Source of the DNA: Humisphaera borealis | GTDB taxonomy: Bacteria; Planctomycetota; Phycisphaerae; Tepidisphaerales; Tepidisphaeraceae | Direction: 5' to 3' | Length of the DNA stretch: 64,000 bases | Assembly (NCBI RefSeq): GCF_015169395.1 | Contig: NZ_CP063458.1 | Coordinates: forward strand, 3,224,001-3,288,000 | Shown here: piece by piece, positions 1 to 8,985 of the stretch | Layout: every line of letters starts with the position of its first letter | Numbering within the stretch: the first letter of the stretch is position 1 | Made by a program: the position numbers and the translations under genes | The notes under the pieces: generated by a model | Databases searched by the model: none | The model's input: the letters and a program-made list of their open reading frames with translations, nothing else | Told to the model about the DNA's origin: nothing

Positions 1-149
1 CTCGGTTTTGACTCCGGGACCATCATGGACGCGCACTGACGCGCTGACCATTCGCACGGCGATTCTTCCGCATCGCGGGAAGAGGAACCGCCGGCCCGGC
101 AACCAATCGGGTGGTTCGGGTGCCCGCATCCACTTATGGAGACCTCGTG

Positions 150-1610
150 ATGCTTCGATCTTCCCTCGGCCGACTTTGTTCCTCCGCTGCCATTGCCGGC
201 GGCGTTCTGGCGATTCCGTGCGGGTTTCTTTTGGCGGCCGATGGGAACTGGCCTCAGTGGCGCGGGCCGCAGGCGACGGGTGCGGTTGCCGAGGCGTCGC
301 CGCCGACGACCTGGGGCGAGGGGAAGAACGTCAAGTGGAAGGTCGCCTTGCCCGGCGAGGGATCGTCAACGCCGATCGTCTGGGATAACAAGTTGTTCCT
401 GCTGGCGGCGGTCTCGACCGGCAAGGCCGGTCAGCCTGTCGCCGGGGCGGGTCCTGCGGCTCAGCCCGCTGGCGAACAGCCGCCTCCCCGCCCTGCTCCC
501 GGTCCGGGTGGACCGGGCGGGCCACCGGGACGACGGCCTGGGGGTCGGCCCGGCGGCTTTGGTGGTCCGGGCGGTGGTGGCGGTTTTGGCGGTGGTGCGG
601 CCCCCACCCAGGCCTACCAGTTCGCCGTCCTCTGCCTCGACCGCGTCACCGGCAAAACCCTCTGGCAGAAGAACGTCGCCGAGGTCGTCCCGCACGAAGG
701 CCATCACCGCGATAACAACTTTGCCTCCTACTCCCCCGTCACCGACGGCAAAGTGCTGATCGCGTTCTTCGGCTCGCGCGGGCTCCACTGCCTCGATCTC
801 GACGGCAACATCAAGTGGTCGAAGGAACTCGGCAAGATGCAGACCCGCAACAGCTTCGGCGAAGGGGGTTCGCCGGCGCTTTACGGCAACACCGTCGTCG
901 TGCAGTGGGACCATGAAGGCCAGGACGACTTTATCGCCGCGTTCGATAAGGACACCGGCAAGGAACTCTGGCGTGCCCCCCGCAACGAAGCCACCGGCTG
1001 GTCCACGCCGCTCATCGTCGAACACGAAGGCAAGCCGCAGGTCATCACCGCCAACACCAGCAAGGTCATCTCGTACGACCTGGCGACCGGGAAGCAGATC
1101 TGGGAAGTCGGCCCGCTGACGGCGAACGTGATCCCGTCGCCGGTCTACGCCAACGGCATGCTCTACGTAATGAGCGGCTTCCGCGGGGCGGAATGCTTCG
1201 CGATCAAGCTCGGCAAGACCGGCAATCTCACCGGCACCGACGCGATCGTCTGGCAGCACCGCAAGGGCACGCCTTACGTGCCATCGCCGCTGCTGTATCG
1301 CGACCGGCTCTATTTCTTCTCGGGGAACAACGCGGTGCTGTCGGCGCTGGACGCCAAGACCGGCAAGCCGCTGATCGACAGCGAACGGCTGGAAGAGATG
1401 CAGAACGTCTACGCGTCGCCGGTCGGGGCCGGCGACTATGTCTACCTCACCGCCCGCAACGGCGTCACGCAGGTGATCAAGGCGACCAGCGACAAGCTGG
1501 AGGTCGTCGCCACGAACCGCCTAGAAGAAGGCATCGACGCCTCGCCGGCGGTGGTGGGCAAGACGATGTACCTGCGGGGGACGAAGTCGCTGTATTGCAT
1601 TGGGGAGTGA
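150..1610 (+). CDS. Secreted PQQ-like beta-propeller protein
   Basis: A 486-residue exported protein with an eight-bladed quinoprotein-like fold. The N-terminus has a signal peptide (MLRSSLGRLCSSAAIAGG, ending near LLAADG), followed by NWPQWRGP, the usual opening of planctomycete PQQ-binding-like repeat proteins. Blade motifs of the type D-x-x-TGKxLW recur (DRVTGKTLWQ, DKDTGKELWR, DLATGKQIWE, DAKTGKPL). I chose the ATG at 150 because GGAGA lies 8 nt upstream and the signal peptide follows directly; an in-frame codon at 111 would add an unlikely leader. Residues about 96-152 are a Gly/Pro/Arg-rich low-complexity insert between the first and second blades, probably an extended surface loop. No catalytic residues for PQQ dehydrogenase activity are recognisable, so a structural or binding role is as likely as an enzymatic one. 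The family call is firm and the function is unknown. Confidence 0.88.
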   Translation: MLRSSLGRLCSSAAIAGGVLAIPCGFLLAADGNWPQWRGPQATGAVAEASPPTTWGEGKNVKWKVALPGEGSSTPIVWDNKLFLLAAVSTGKAGQPVAGAGPAAQPAGEQPPPRPAPGPGGPGGPPGRRPGGRPGGFGGPGGGGGFGGGAAPTQAYQFAVLCLDRVTGKTLWQKNVAEVVPHEGHHRDNNFASYSPVTDGKVLIAFFGSRGLHCLDLDGNIKWSKELGKMQTRNSFGEGGSPALYGNTVVVQWDHEGQDDFIAAFDKDTGKELWRAPRNEATGWSTPLIVEHEGKPQVITANTSKVISYDLATGKQIWEVGPLTANVIPSPVYANGMLYVMSGFRGAECFAIKLGKTGNLTGTDAIVWQHRKGTPYVPSPLLYRDRLYFFSGNNAVLSALDAKTGKPLIDSERLEEMQNVYASPVGAGDYVYLTARNGVTQVIKATSDKLEVVATNRLEEGIDASPAVVGKTMYLRGTKSLYCIGE

Positions 1611-1661
1611 GGGAGCGGGCGATCAGGAGTTCAGCAATCCGCGCCCCCCGGTGAACGCCAT

Positions 1662-2264
1662 TTAGACGGTGTCCATGAACCGCCGGAGCAGTGTTTCGGC
1701 TTCGCCAACGGTGGCTTGTTTCAATGTTTCAATCAGCTCCGGACCGCCACCAAGGCATTTCACCTCCGATATCAAACGTCCGCGCCAGACCGGCCAGCCA
1801 TATATGTCCAAGAATCGAGTTAACGAGATCAACGAGCTGACTGCCTCAATTTCGTTCCACGCGTCAAGGTAGCAACGTAGAAGTTCTTCTGATAGTGACT
1901 TCACGTCGCCTTCGTCGGGCGTCATAACCACCCAAAGTCCAAAGGAGAGGGTCGCAAGCCTGAACCACGGCATATGCAGACCGGTCCGAATCAGCTTGAT
2001 CTGATTCTGAGCGCAGGTGTTCATATCGCGTGTGCAGACTTCGAAGATTCCGTCCAGTACCGCCGCGAGCAGCACGTCCCCCGGTTGGTGGATGGGGCTA
2101 TTCGTCAAGAGAAAGCGGCTTGTCGGGCCGGGTTGCAACATCGGCACGGTCGACATTGCTTCGTCCCAGCTACCGCATTTCAGCACCTGCGATGCCAGCC
2201 GCTTCATGCTGCGCACGGCAGAGGGATACGTCGATTGCAGAGCAACTGGGAACTCAATGCTCAT
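1662..2264 (-). CDS. Hypothetical protein, about 200 residues
   Basis: I do not recognise this protein. The ATG at 2264 is preferred over upstream in-frame codons because GGGGA lies about 10 nt before it (cggggaaatcgtaccATG) and the protein then begins MSIEFPVALQSTYPSAVRSM. It is soluble and mixed alpha/beta in character, with no signal peptide or membrane segment. The C-terminal half is helix-rich (EGDVKSLSEELLRCYLDAWNEIEAVSSL is typical) and contains several Trp residues (YGWPVWRG). It stands alone, convergent with the propeller gene on its right strand side and divergent from the esterase-like gene. Size and context resemble immunity-like or DUF proteins, but that is only an impression. 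Confidence 0.6.
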   Translation of the reverse strand: MSIEFPVALQSTYPSAVRSMKRLASQVLKCGSWDEAMSTVPMLQPGPTSRFLLTNSPIHQPGDVLLAAVLDGIFEVCTRDMNTCAQNQIKLIRTGLHMPWFRLATLSFGLWVVMTPDEGDVKSLSEELLRCYLDAWNEIEAVSSLISLTRFLDIYGWPVWRGRLISEVKCLGGGPELIETLKQATVGEAETLLRRFMDTV

Positions 2265-2560
2265 GGTACGATTTCCCCGAAAGTGCCAGCCCGACGTCGC
2301 TGCGTTCACGGTCGCGTGACCGGGGGTCGATGCCTGATCACTTCGCTCAGTGTATCGGTCGGGGTCGAGGCGTCGTATTCGTATCGATCGCCCAAGACTG
2401 TATATCGCCGGAGTCGCGACGGCGACGCCTGAACTATTCCTTGGCGGCCTGGCGACTTGGCGTTCATCTCCTCCGATGTCGGCTGGCGATTGCCACATCA
2501 CCAGACGTGGTAGACTCCTCCGGCGGTCTTCCACGTTTACTCCCCTGGCACCGGTCGATC

Positions 2561-4534
2561 ATGAAACCCAATCCCACGCTCGCGTTCGCACTCCTGCTGC
2601 TCGCGCCGCTAGCCGTGCTGCACGGCGCTGATGTCCCTCAGTCCGTTAAGGAACTCTGGGCCGACTTTGACCCGCGGAAGGATCCGCTGGAGCCCGAGGT
2701 TCTCAAGGAGTGGGAGCAGGACGGCGTGGTCTGCCGGATCGTTCGGTACCAGGTGGGCACCTTCAAAGGTGCGCCATCGAAGGTCGCCGCGTTCTACGCC
2801 TTTGCCAAAGGGGGCGGCAAACGCCCTGCGATCCTCGACATCCATGGCGGCGGGCAGTCGGCTTCGCTCAGCACGGTCGTGACCTGCGCCCAGCGCGGGT
2901 ATGTGGGCATGTCGATCAATTGGGGCGGCAACAAGATGAGCCTTGGCCGGGATACCTGGGGCGGGCCGCAGACCGACTGGGACAAGCTCGACGCCACGCA
3001 TCCGCCGCAGCGGAACCCGTCAAACCACTTCGCCGGCCCGCTGACGCCCGACGACTACACGCTGGATGCCGTCGAATCGCCACGGAACAGCAACTGGTTC
3101 CTGGTGCTGATGGCGGCCCGTCGGGCGGTGACATTTCTGGAGCAGCAACCGGAGACCGACCCCGCCCGCATCGGGGCTCGCGGGCATTCGATGGGCGGCA
3201 AGCTCACCACGAACCTGGCCGGCATCGATCATCGCATCAAGGCGGCGGTCCCGTCGTGTGGCGGGTCGGGCGACATCGCCGAAACCCAGGCCGATCTGCC
3301 CGGCACCAGCCGAACCAAGAGCTCGGCGATGGAGCTGGCCTGCATCTCGGACAACGCGTACATCCCGCTGATTGCCTGCCCGGTGCTCTGGCTCTCGCCG
3401 ACGAACGACTTCCACGCCCATATCGACAACATGGCCTGGAACTGGCGCGACGTGCCCGACAGCCGCGTGCGCTTCAGCATTTCCCCGCACCTGAATCACC
3501 GTCACACCGACGAACACGCGATCACCGAATATCTGTGGTTCGAAGAGCACCTGAAGGGCGCATCGTTCCGAATGCCGCAAACGCCGGGGATCGTGCTGGA
3601 TCTCAAGACCACCGACGGCGTGCCACGAATCACCGTGACGCCTGACGATGCCAGGCCCGTCCGGCGGGTGGACGTCTACTACAGCATCGATCCGCACGCC
3701 CTGACGCGCTTCTGGCGCGACGCACGAGCCGTCAAAGCCGGCGCGCAATGGAAGGCCAGCGCGCCGGTGATGAGCCTGGACCGGCCGATCTTCGCCTATG
3801 CCAACGTGGTGTACGAGACGCCGGCCGAGTATCGAGCCTCGCCGCAGGCTGCCGGCCGCGACAACTCCGACACGCTTGCGATCAGTTCCCGCGTGCTATC
3901 GGTCGCCCCGGCGGGTTTGCAATCGGCGGGCGTGAAGGCCACCGACACGCGCGAAAGGCTCATCGACGACGGCACCCGCGGCTGGCACGACTGGTACCTG
4001 CTCAACTGGGGGCATGCCCCGCTCTGGACCGCGACCACCCGCAAGCTCAAAGACCCCAAATGGCGTGGCCCCGACGGCGCGACACTGCACTTTGACATCC
4101 AGTGCCAGACCGACAACACGCTCGTCGTAACGTTCAACTGCAACGCGTGGGGCGCGTTCATACCCGGCAAGCCCGCGGTCGATTACACCGTCGTCAAGTC
4201 GCTCAAAGCCTCGCGGGACTGGCAGACCGTATCCGTCAGCCTCGGCGAGCTGACCAGCACCGACCCCAAACAGCCGGCACCGCTCGCATCCTGGCAGTCG
4301 GTGACAGAGTTCACCATCAGCCCCAGCGGCACGGCGATGCGGGACGGGCAGAAGGTAAAGATCGACGGCAAACCCTGGCAGGGGCCGCGAAACATCCGCA
4401 ACCTCCGCTGGGAAGGCGGTACGTACGCCCCGCCAGCGAGCACGGACGGCGCACTGCGTTCGGAAGACTTCCAGAAGAACTTCAACGACGCGATTCGCAA
4501 ATCACTGGAGCAGGAGAAGCTGGACCGGAAGTGA
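2561..4534 (+). CDS. Secreted alpha/beta hydrolase, acetyl-xylan or glucuronoyl esterase-like
   Basis: A 657-residue exported two-part enzyme. MKPNPTLAFALLLLAPLAVLHGADV is a signal peptide, which fixes the ATG at 2561 although no strong ribosome site precedes it. Residues about 60-330 form an alpha/beta-hydrolase domain: an oxyanion-type segment (ILDIHGGGQS), the nucleophile elbow RGHSMGGK with Ser210, and a late histidine region HLNHRHTDEH near residues 310-319. Residues about 480-620 form a separate beta-rich region (LHFDIQCQTDNTLVVTFN) that looks like a carbohydrate-binding-type sandwich. The family includes dienelactone-hydrolase-like and acetyl-xylan or glucuronoyl esterases that remove substituents from plant polysaccharides. 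The exact substrate cannot be read from sequence. The pectate lyase and tagaturonate epimerase elsewhere in the window fit a polysaccharide role. Confidence 0.8.
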   Translation: MKPNPTLAFALLLLAPLAVLHGADVPQSVKELWADFDPRKDPLEPEVLKEWEQDGVVCRIVRYQVGTFKGAPSKVAAFYAFAKGGGKRPAILDIHGGGQSASLSTVVTCAQRGYVGMSINWGGNKMSLGRDTWGGPQTDWDKLDATHPPQRNPSNHFAGPLTPDDYTLDAVESPRNSNWFLVLMAARRAVTFLEQQPETDPARIGARGHSMGGKLTTNLAGIDHRIKAAVPSCGGSGDIAETQADLPGTSRTKSSAMELACISDNAYIPLIACPVLWLSPTNDFHAHIDNMAWNWRDVPDSRVRFSISPHLNHRHTDEHAITEYLWFEEHLKGASFRMPQTPGIVLDLKTTDGVPRITVTPDDARPVRRVDVYYSIDPHALTRFWRDARAVKAGAQWKASAPVMSLDRPIFAYANVVYETPAEYRASPQAAGRDNSDTLAISSRVLSVAPAGLQSAGVKATDTRERLIDDGTRGWHDWYLLNWGHAPLWTATTRKLKDPKWRGPDGATLHFDIQCQTDNTLVVTFNCNAWGAFIPGKPAVDYTVVKSLKASRDWQTVSVSLGELTSTDPKQPAPLASWQSVTEFTISPSGTAMRDGQKVKIDGKPWQGPRNIRNLRWEGGTYAPPASTDGALRSEDFQKNFNDAIRKSLEQEKLDRK

Positions 4535-4742
4535 TTTCCCTGCCGCCGCGAACGCTCGGCGGACCGAACGTGATGCGTCGGATACTGAGCCGCGAAGTTC
4601 TTCTACAGCATCCGTAGTCGACGGTGGCAGAGGTCGGCCCTTCGGGTAACATGTGCCCGTCCTTTGAGGGGTGTGGATATCGCGTCGACGGTTCTTCGCC
4701 AGCCAGGTCATTCGACGCCTTTGCGACAGGGAGGAACTTCAC

Positions 4743-5780
4743 GTGCAGACGATCAACCGTACCGATCAGGAGCGGGTGTTGCTCGCGAGACTAGCCGCCG
4801 CTGCGGGCCGTGCGATCACTATGGCCAGCCTTGCGCCGGTCAAGCCGACGAAGGCATTCCAGTCAGCTAAGCTCGGGGATCGGTCTGCCGTTATCGCCCT
4901 ATTGGATGACTTGGTCGGTCGAAGGCTGGTGTCCGAGGAGAAGACCGGTCGCACCGCCAAGTATGGGATTACAGATGCCGGGTCATCATACCTGAGCTCG
5001 CTTCCCGTTCCAGCCGAGACAACAGCGAGGCGTGCGGGCCGGAGGTCAAAGTCTGACTCGGCACCCATCATCGAGAATCCGAACCTCGTTCCGTTTCAAC
5101 GTGCGTTCCTGCTATTGCAGTTGCTGTCTGCCCCCGATCGAACGTTGACCGAAGGTCAGGCCAACAAGCTGCCGCTGGTGGCAAAAGAAGACCTGGAGTT
5201 GACCGGTCCGCTGGCGAGCCAACTCCGGCGGAAACTCACAGCGCATGGCTATCTGCAGGAACGCAAAGAAGGACGCAGTCTGTTCGTCACGATCACCGAA
5301 CGGGGGCTTGCATACCTCGCCACGCTCGAGCATCACCCGGCTGGGAAGTTCACCATGACCGGGGAGGCTTTGAACTCTCTGCTCGCGGCAAGAGGCAAAC
5401 GGCCCGCAGAACAGCAAGGCGACACTTCCGGCGACGATCGGCATGCGCGCCGCGATGGCGGCTCGGGTGTGCCATCGAACCTGGGGGCGGCCGCATTCGA
5501 AGTCTTCCGCGAATTGGCCCGCGAGCGATTCAGCCGTGACGGGATGGTACCCATCTTTGAGGTGCGGCGGGAGATGGCCGGCAGGTATGGGCCGGCCGCC
5601 GCCCGCCACGACACGCTGGACGGGCCGCTGCTGGAGCTGTGGAGAAACGGCAAGATCCGCCTGGTGTCCATCAGTGACACGCGAGGCGCGTCCGCGTCAG
5701 AGTTGGAAGAGTCGATCACAGACGCCTACGAAACCTTGTTCTACATGGAGGACGCCGATGGCCACTCCGGCACTCGCTGA
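4743..5780 (+). CDS. Triple winged-helix protein, first gene of FtsK module
   Basis: A 345-residue soluble protein starting at GTG 4743, supported by GGGAGG 8 nt upstream. I read three winged-helix-like units. Unit 1 is residues about 4-66 (QERVLLARLAAAAGRAIT, then a wing ending KTGRTAKYGITDAG). Unit 2 is about 100-195 (FQRAFLLLQLLSAPDRTLTE, then RSLFVTITERGLAYL). Unit 3 is about 250-325 (AFEVFRELARERFSRDGMV, then LLELWRNGKIRLVSISD). A charged, probably disordered linker (RGKRPAEQQGDTSGDDRHAR) separates units 2 and 3. Its 3' end overlaps the ATPase gene by 23 bp, so the two are translated as one unit. Such proteins usually bind DNA as regulators or as loading subunits for a partner ATPase. 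Here it could position the FtsK-like motor on DNA. I know no named family with this exact triple layout. Confidence 0.75.
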   Translation: MQTINRTDQERVLLARLAAAAGRAITMASLAPVKPTKAFQSAKLGDRSAVIALLDDLVGRRLVSEEKTGRTAKYGITDAGSSYLSSLPVPAETTARRAGRRSKSDSAPIIENPNLVPFQRAFLLLQLLSAPDRTLTEGQANKLPLVAKEDLELTGPLASQLRRKLTAHGYLQERKEGRSLFVTITERGLAYLATLEHHPAGKFTMTGEALNSLLAARGKRPAEQQGDTSGDDRHARRDGGSGVPSNLGAAAFEVFRELARERFSRDGMVPIFEVRREMAGRYGPAAARHDTLDGPLLELWRNGKIRLVSISDTRGASASELEESITDAYETLFYMEDADGHSGTR

Positions 5781-8700
5781 TTCATCATCATCCCCCGGTG
5801 TGTCCACAGCCTTCGCCGTCCGGTCGGAAGTTGCTTCCAAGGCGTCAAGAACCAGCAATCCGTTTGGAGAGGACCGGCTCAACGAGTCAGGCGATTTCCG
5901 GCCTGAGTGGGACGTGCCCTCGCTAAATGCGTCCGCCTCGGACTGGCTGCTGGAGCGCGTACGCGAGGTGCAGGCGTCGCCGGACGTGACTGCGGCCCGT
6001 AAGATCGCGGTGTTGCTGGCGGCAGCCGGTTACGGCAAAACACACCTGTTCGGACGCGTTGCCGACGCCCTCGGCGGCGACGTGCTCTTTGCGTTCGTCG
6101 GACCGATCTTTGAAGCGCAACTCGCTCGGCCGCTCCAGCACATCGTCTGGAACGTGGTCGAGGCTTTGTTCGACGCCCCGGCTGGCGGCGGCCCTCCCTG
6201 GATTGAGCAATTGCTGGCCCGGTTGTGTCGACCGTCGTTCGAGGCCTACTTCAAGCAGCTTCCAGACCTGCTGCGCACGAGGCATCAAACCTTGTGGCAG
6301 CGGCTGCAGACCGATCACCTGGCCGCGCTGGAGATCATCCGTTCCGTGGCCGAACCTTCGGCGTATCGACGGCTGGCCGAATCGATCGCCAGGGCGTTTC
6401 CCGGGCTGCGAAACGAGATTGTCCGCGCGCTGGCATTGGCCTGGTCGCCCGACGGAGCGGACGTTCGGCGCTGGCTCCGCGGCGACGACCTGCCGGAGCA
6501 GGAGTGCGCCCGCCTCGGGCTGTCGCAGACGCCGCCGGAACCCGAACGCGTGATCGAAGCAATCGCCACGATGTTGCAACGCATCGGCGTGCCACTCGTG
6601 ATCTGCTGCGACCAGTTGGAAGCGGTGCTTAAGGATCCCGAAGTCGGACCGATCAACCTGTCGAATGGCCTGGTCGCGCTGCTGCATTCCGTGCCCAACA
6701 CACTCATCGTGCTCGGATGCCTGGAAGACGCCTGGTCTGTTGTGATCGCGAACAAGGTACACGAGAGCTTCTTCGATCGCGTTCACAAGCCACAGAAGTT
6801 GGCAACGCTGTCGGCCGGCCATGCAGTCGATCTCGTGCGGCGTCGTGTCATGGCGTGGGACGGAAATCTGGCCAAGGGTGGTACCTGGCCGATCGCGGTG
6901 GAGTCGATTCAGGCATACGCCAACGCGCGGCCCCGCGCGCCCAGGGCGCTGCTGCAGGAATGTCGCAATGCGATCGACGAATGGCTGTCGACCGGCAAAG
7001 AGCCGGTCACCCTGGGTAACACGCCTCCGCCTCCCTTTCCTGAAGTGTTCATCCAGCACTGGAATACGGAACTGGCTGCCATGCAGAAGAAGGCGAAAAG
7101 CCCTGTCGACATTCAGGAAGCGCAGCTCTTTCAGAGCGTGAAGTACGCGATCGAAATCGCTCGCGTTGCAAATCACCTTCCGCCCGGAATGAGGGTCATC
7201 GACGCGATTGACGGTGCCATCAAACCCAGCGGCAACGACCCCCGTCCCAGTGTCGGCGTTCGCCTGGAAGCCGGCGGCAAGACGTTCAAAGTGATAGTCG
7301 CGGTGACCAAGCGCGACGCCGGTACGGCGTTCGGGTCGTACATGACCGCATTGACGGACGCCATAAAGCCCAAGGCCGTTGTCGGCGCGGTTGTCGTGCG
7401 GCCATACGCCGAGCTGAATGTCGGTCCGCACACCGCGGCCCGCAAGACCTACGACAAGGCGATCGCCGACGGCAAGCTGCGGCCTTTTGCGCTCGGGTCC
7501 GAGCGGTTCACTTTCGACCAGCTCGAGTGCCTATTCAGCATCCTGACCGACGCTGACGACGGGCTTCCGCTGGGCGGTCGGAATCTCAACCGCGATGACT
7601 GCGTGAAGTTGATCGCGGAGAATGGGCTCATCAAGGGGCTCAAGCTGCTCGACCACATTTTCGCGAACTGGGTGGAACTGAGTGCAGTGCAGCCGTCATC
7701 CGATACGCCCGCGATTGCGGTTGCAGTTCCTGCCGCGCCGGCAGTCGCGGGTACGCCACCAGCCGCAACGCCGCCCCCGCTGCCGGTCGCGGCCGGCCCG
7801 GCTCGTTCAGTAGCGACGGTGTCCGGCCCCCCCGCCGCCGCGGCAGCCGAACTCAAGCCGGCGGATATCAAGCCGGTCGATATCGCCAGCCTGGTCGACC
7901 AGCCGCAGGCCTGGGCCAATCGGATGCTTGCCGATATCACGGCCAAGCTTCTTCTGTACAAGCTTCCCGTCGAGCCGATCCGCGCGCAGGTCGGTCCGAC
8001 GTTCGCCAGGCTTATGGTTCGCCCCGCCGACACCACCGACATCAACAAGGTTCGTAACAAGGCGACCCAACTGCGGGTATCGCTCGGTCTGGCGGCTGCG
8101 CCACTGATCGACTTTCAGCCCGGGTTTATCAGCATCGACATCCAGCTTCCCAGGCGGCAGATCGTCGCGCTGGCACCTTTGCTTGGCACTCGCCCGGCAA
8201 ACCTCGTCGGCCAGACGGCATTCCCGGCGGGGCAGGATGTCGCCGGCCAGACCCACTGGCTGAACCTGGCCGACCCGTCGAGCTGCCACTTGCTGATCGC
8301 CGGCACCACCGGCAGCGGCAAGAGTGAGTTCCTCAAAGTGATGCTGGGCGCGATGGCGCACGGCATGACGCCGGAGCAGTTGCAGTTCATTCTGGTCGAC
8401 CCCAAGCGAGTGACTTTCAACCTCACCGGGCTCAGTCCGTACCTGCTCAAACCGATCGCGTATGACGACGAGGCGGTCATTCCACTGCTCACGGAATGCG
8501 CCGACGAGATGGAACGGCGTTACGAAAAGCTGGCATCAATGCATAAGTCACACGTCAGCGAGCTGACCGGGGCCGATTCGGTTCCGCGCATCGTCCTGAT
8601 GTTTGATGAGTTCGCCGACCTGATGCACGACCCGATCGCCAAGGCCGAGATGGAGCCGTTGCTGAAGCGACTTGGGGCCAAGGCGCGGGCGAGCGGTATC

Positions 8701-8949
8701 CACCTGGTGCTCGGCACTCAGCGGACGGAGGCCAGCGTGGTGACGCCATTGCTGCGGAGCAACCTGCCCGGCCGCGTGAGCCTTCGAGTCGCGAGCGAGA
8801 AGGACTCGATGTTGATCCTCGATGCCCCGGGCGCCGCAGAGTTGCTCGGCAAGGGAGACCTCCTCTGGAAACAAGGCGGAGACTTGCTGCGGCTGCAGTC
8901 GCCGTTCGTATCGAATGTGGAATTGGAAGAGCTATTGCGCGTGAGATAG
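5758..8949 (+). CDS. Soluble two-motor ATPase: N-terminal STAND/KAP-like P-loop plus C-terminal FtsK/SpoIIIE motor
   Basis: A 1063-residue protein. The ATG at 5758 has GGAGG 6 nt upstream and lies inside the preceding gene. Residues about 70-430 are a P-loop NTPase with Walker A AAAGYGKTHLF (about 89-98), Walker B VPLVICCDQLEAVL (about 278-291) and a helical tail with PRAPRALLQEC. Residues about 454-600 form an unassigned alpha/beta domain. A Pro/Ala-rich linker covers about 648-698. Residues about 730-815 match the FtsK alpha domain (VGPTFARLMVRPADTTDINK). The FtsK motor follows, with Walker A IAGTTGSGKSEF (about 847-858), VDPKRVTF, Walker B RIVLMFDEFADLM (about 944-956) and the typical GAAELLGKGDLLW end. 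There are no membrane helices and no gamma domain, so this is not the cell-division FtsK. It probably moves or clamps double-stranded DNA under control of the N-terminal NTPase. The winged-helix gene upstream is co-translated and a kinase gene converges 36 bp downstream. Confidence 0.85.
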   Translation: MATPALADSSSSPGVSTAFAVRSEVASKASRTSNPFGEDRLNESGDFRPEWDVPSLNASASDWLLERVREVQASPDVTAARKIAVLLAAAGYGKTHLFGRVADALGGDVLFAFVGPIFEAQLARPLQHIVWNVVEALFDAPAGGGPPWIEQLLARLCRPSFEAYFKQLPDLLRTRHQTLWQRLQTDHLAALEIIRSVAEPSAYRRLAESIARAFPGLRNEIVRALALAWSPDGADVRRWLRGDDLPEQECARLGLSQTPPEPERVIEAIATMLQRIGVPLVICCDQLEAVLKDPEVGPINLSNGLVALLHSVPNTLIVLGCLEDAWSVVIANKVHESFFDRVHKPQKLATLSAGHAVDLVRRRVMAWDGNLAKGGTWPIAVESIQAYANARPRAPRALLQECRNAIDEWLSTGKEPVTLGNTPPPPFPEVFIQHWNTELAAMQKKAKSPVDIQEAQLFQSVKYAIEIARVANHLPPGMRVIDAIDGAIKPSGNDPRPSVGVRLEAGGKTFKVIVAVTKRDAGTAFGSYMTALTDAIKPKAVVGAVVVRPYAELNVGPHTAARKTYDKAIADGKLRPFALGSERFTFDQLECLFSILTDADDGLPLGGRNLNRDDCVKLIAENGLIKGLKLLDHIFANWVELSAVQPSSDTPAIAVAVPAAPAVAGTPPAATPPPLPVAAGPARSVATVSGPPAAAAAELKPADIKPVDIASLVDQPQAWANRMLADITAKLLLYKLPVEPIRAQVGPTFARLMVRPADTTDINKVRNKATQLRVSLGLAAAPLIDFQPGFISIDIQLPRRQIVALAPLLGTRPANLVGQTAFPAGQDVAGQTHWLNLADPSSCHLLIAGTTGSGKSEFLKVMLGAMAHGMTPEQLQFILVDPKRVTFNLTGLSPYLLKPIAYDDEAVIPLLTECADEMERRYEKLASMHKSHVSELTGADSVPRIVLMFDEFADLMHDPIAKAEMEPLLKRLGAKARASGIHLVLGTQRTEASVVTPLLRSNLPGRVSLRVASEKDSMLILDAPGAAELLGKGDLLWKQGGDLLRLQSPFVSNVELEELLRVR

Positions 8950-8985
8950 GTCTGCTTCAGCCGATCCTTCGTGCCCGAGGGCTGC

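Noticed and set aside
2030-2560. N-terminal extension of the secreted hydrolase by 177 codons
   Set aside because: The frame is open by chance. The signal peptide starts at 2561, and the extension overlaps the opposite-strand gene ending at 2264.
4671-4742. Upstream extension of the winged-helix gene
   Set aside because: The GTG at 4743 has an excellent GGGAGG site, and the upstream codons show no family-like sequence.
5923-7431. A 502-residue minus-strand open frame inside the FtsK-like gene
   Set aside because: It is antisense to a gene with P-loop motifs, is rich in His/Arg/Gln and has no domain or start signal.
5758-8949. Cell-division FtsK
   Set aside because: No N-terminal membrane helices, no gamma domain, and an extra N-terminal NTPase domain.
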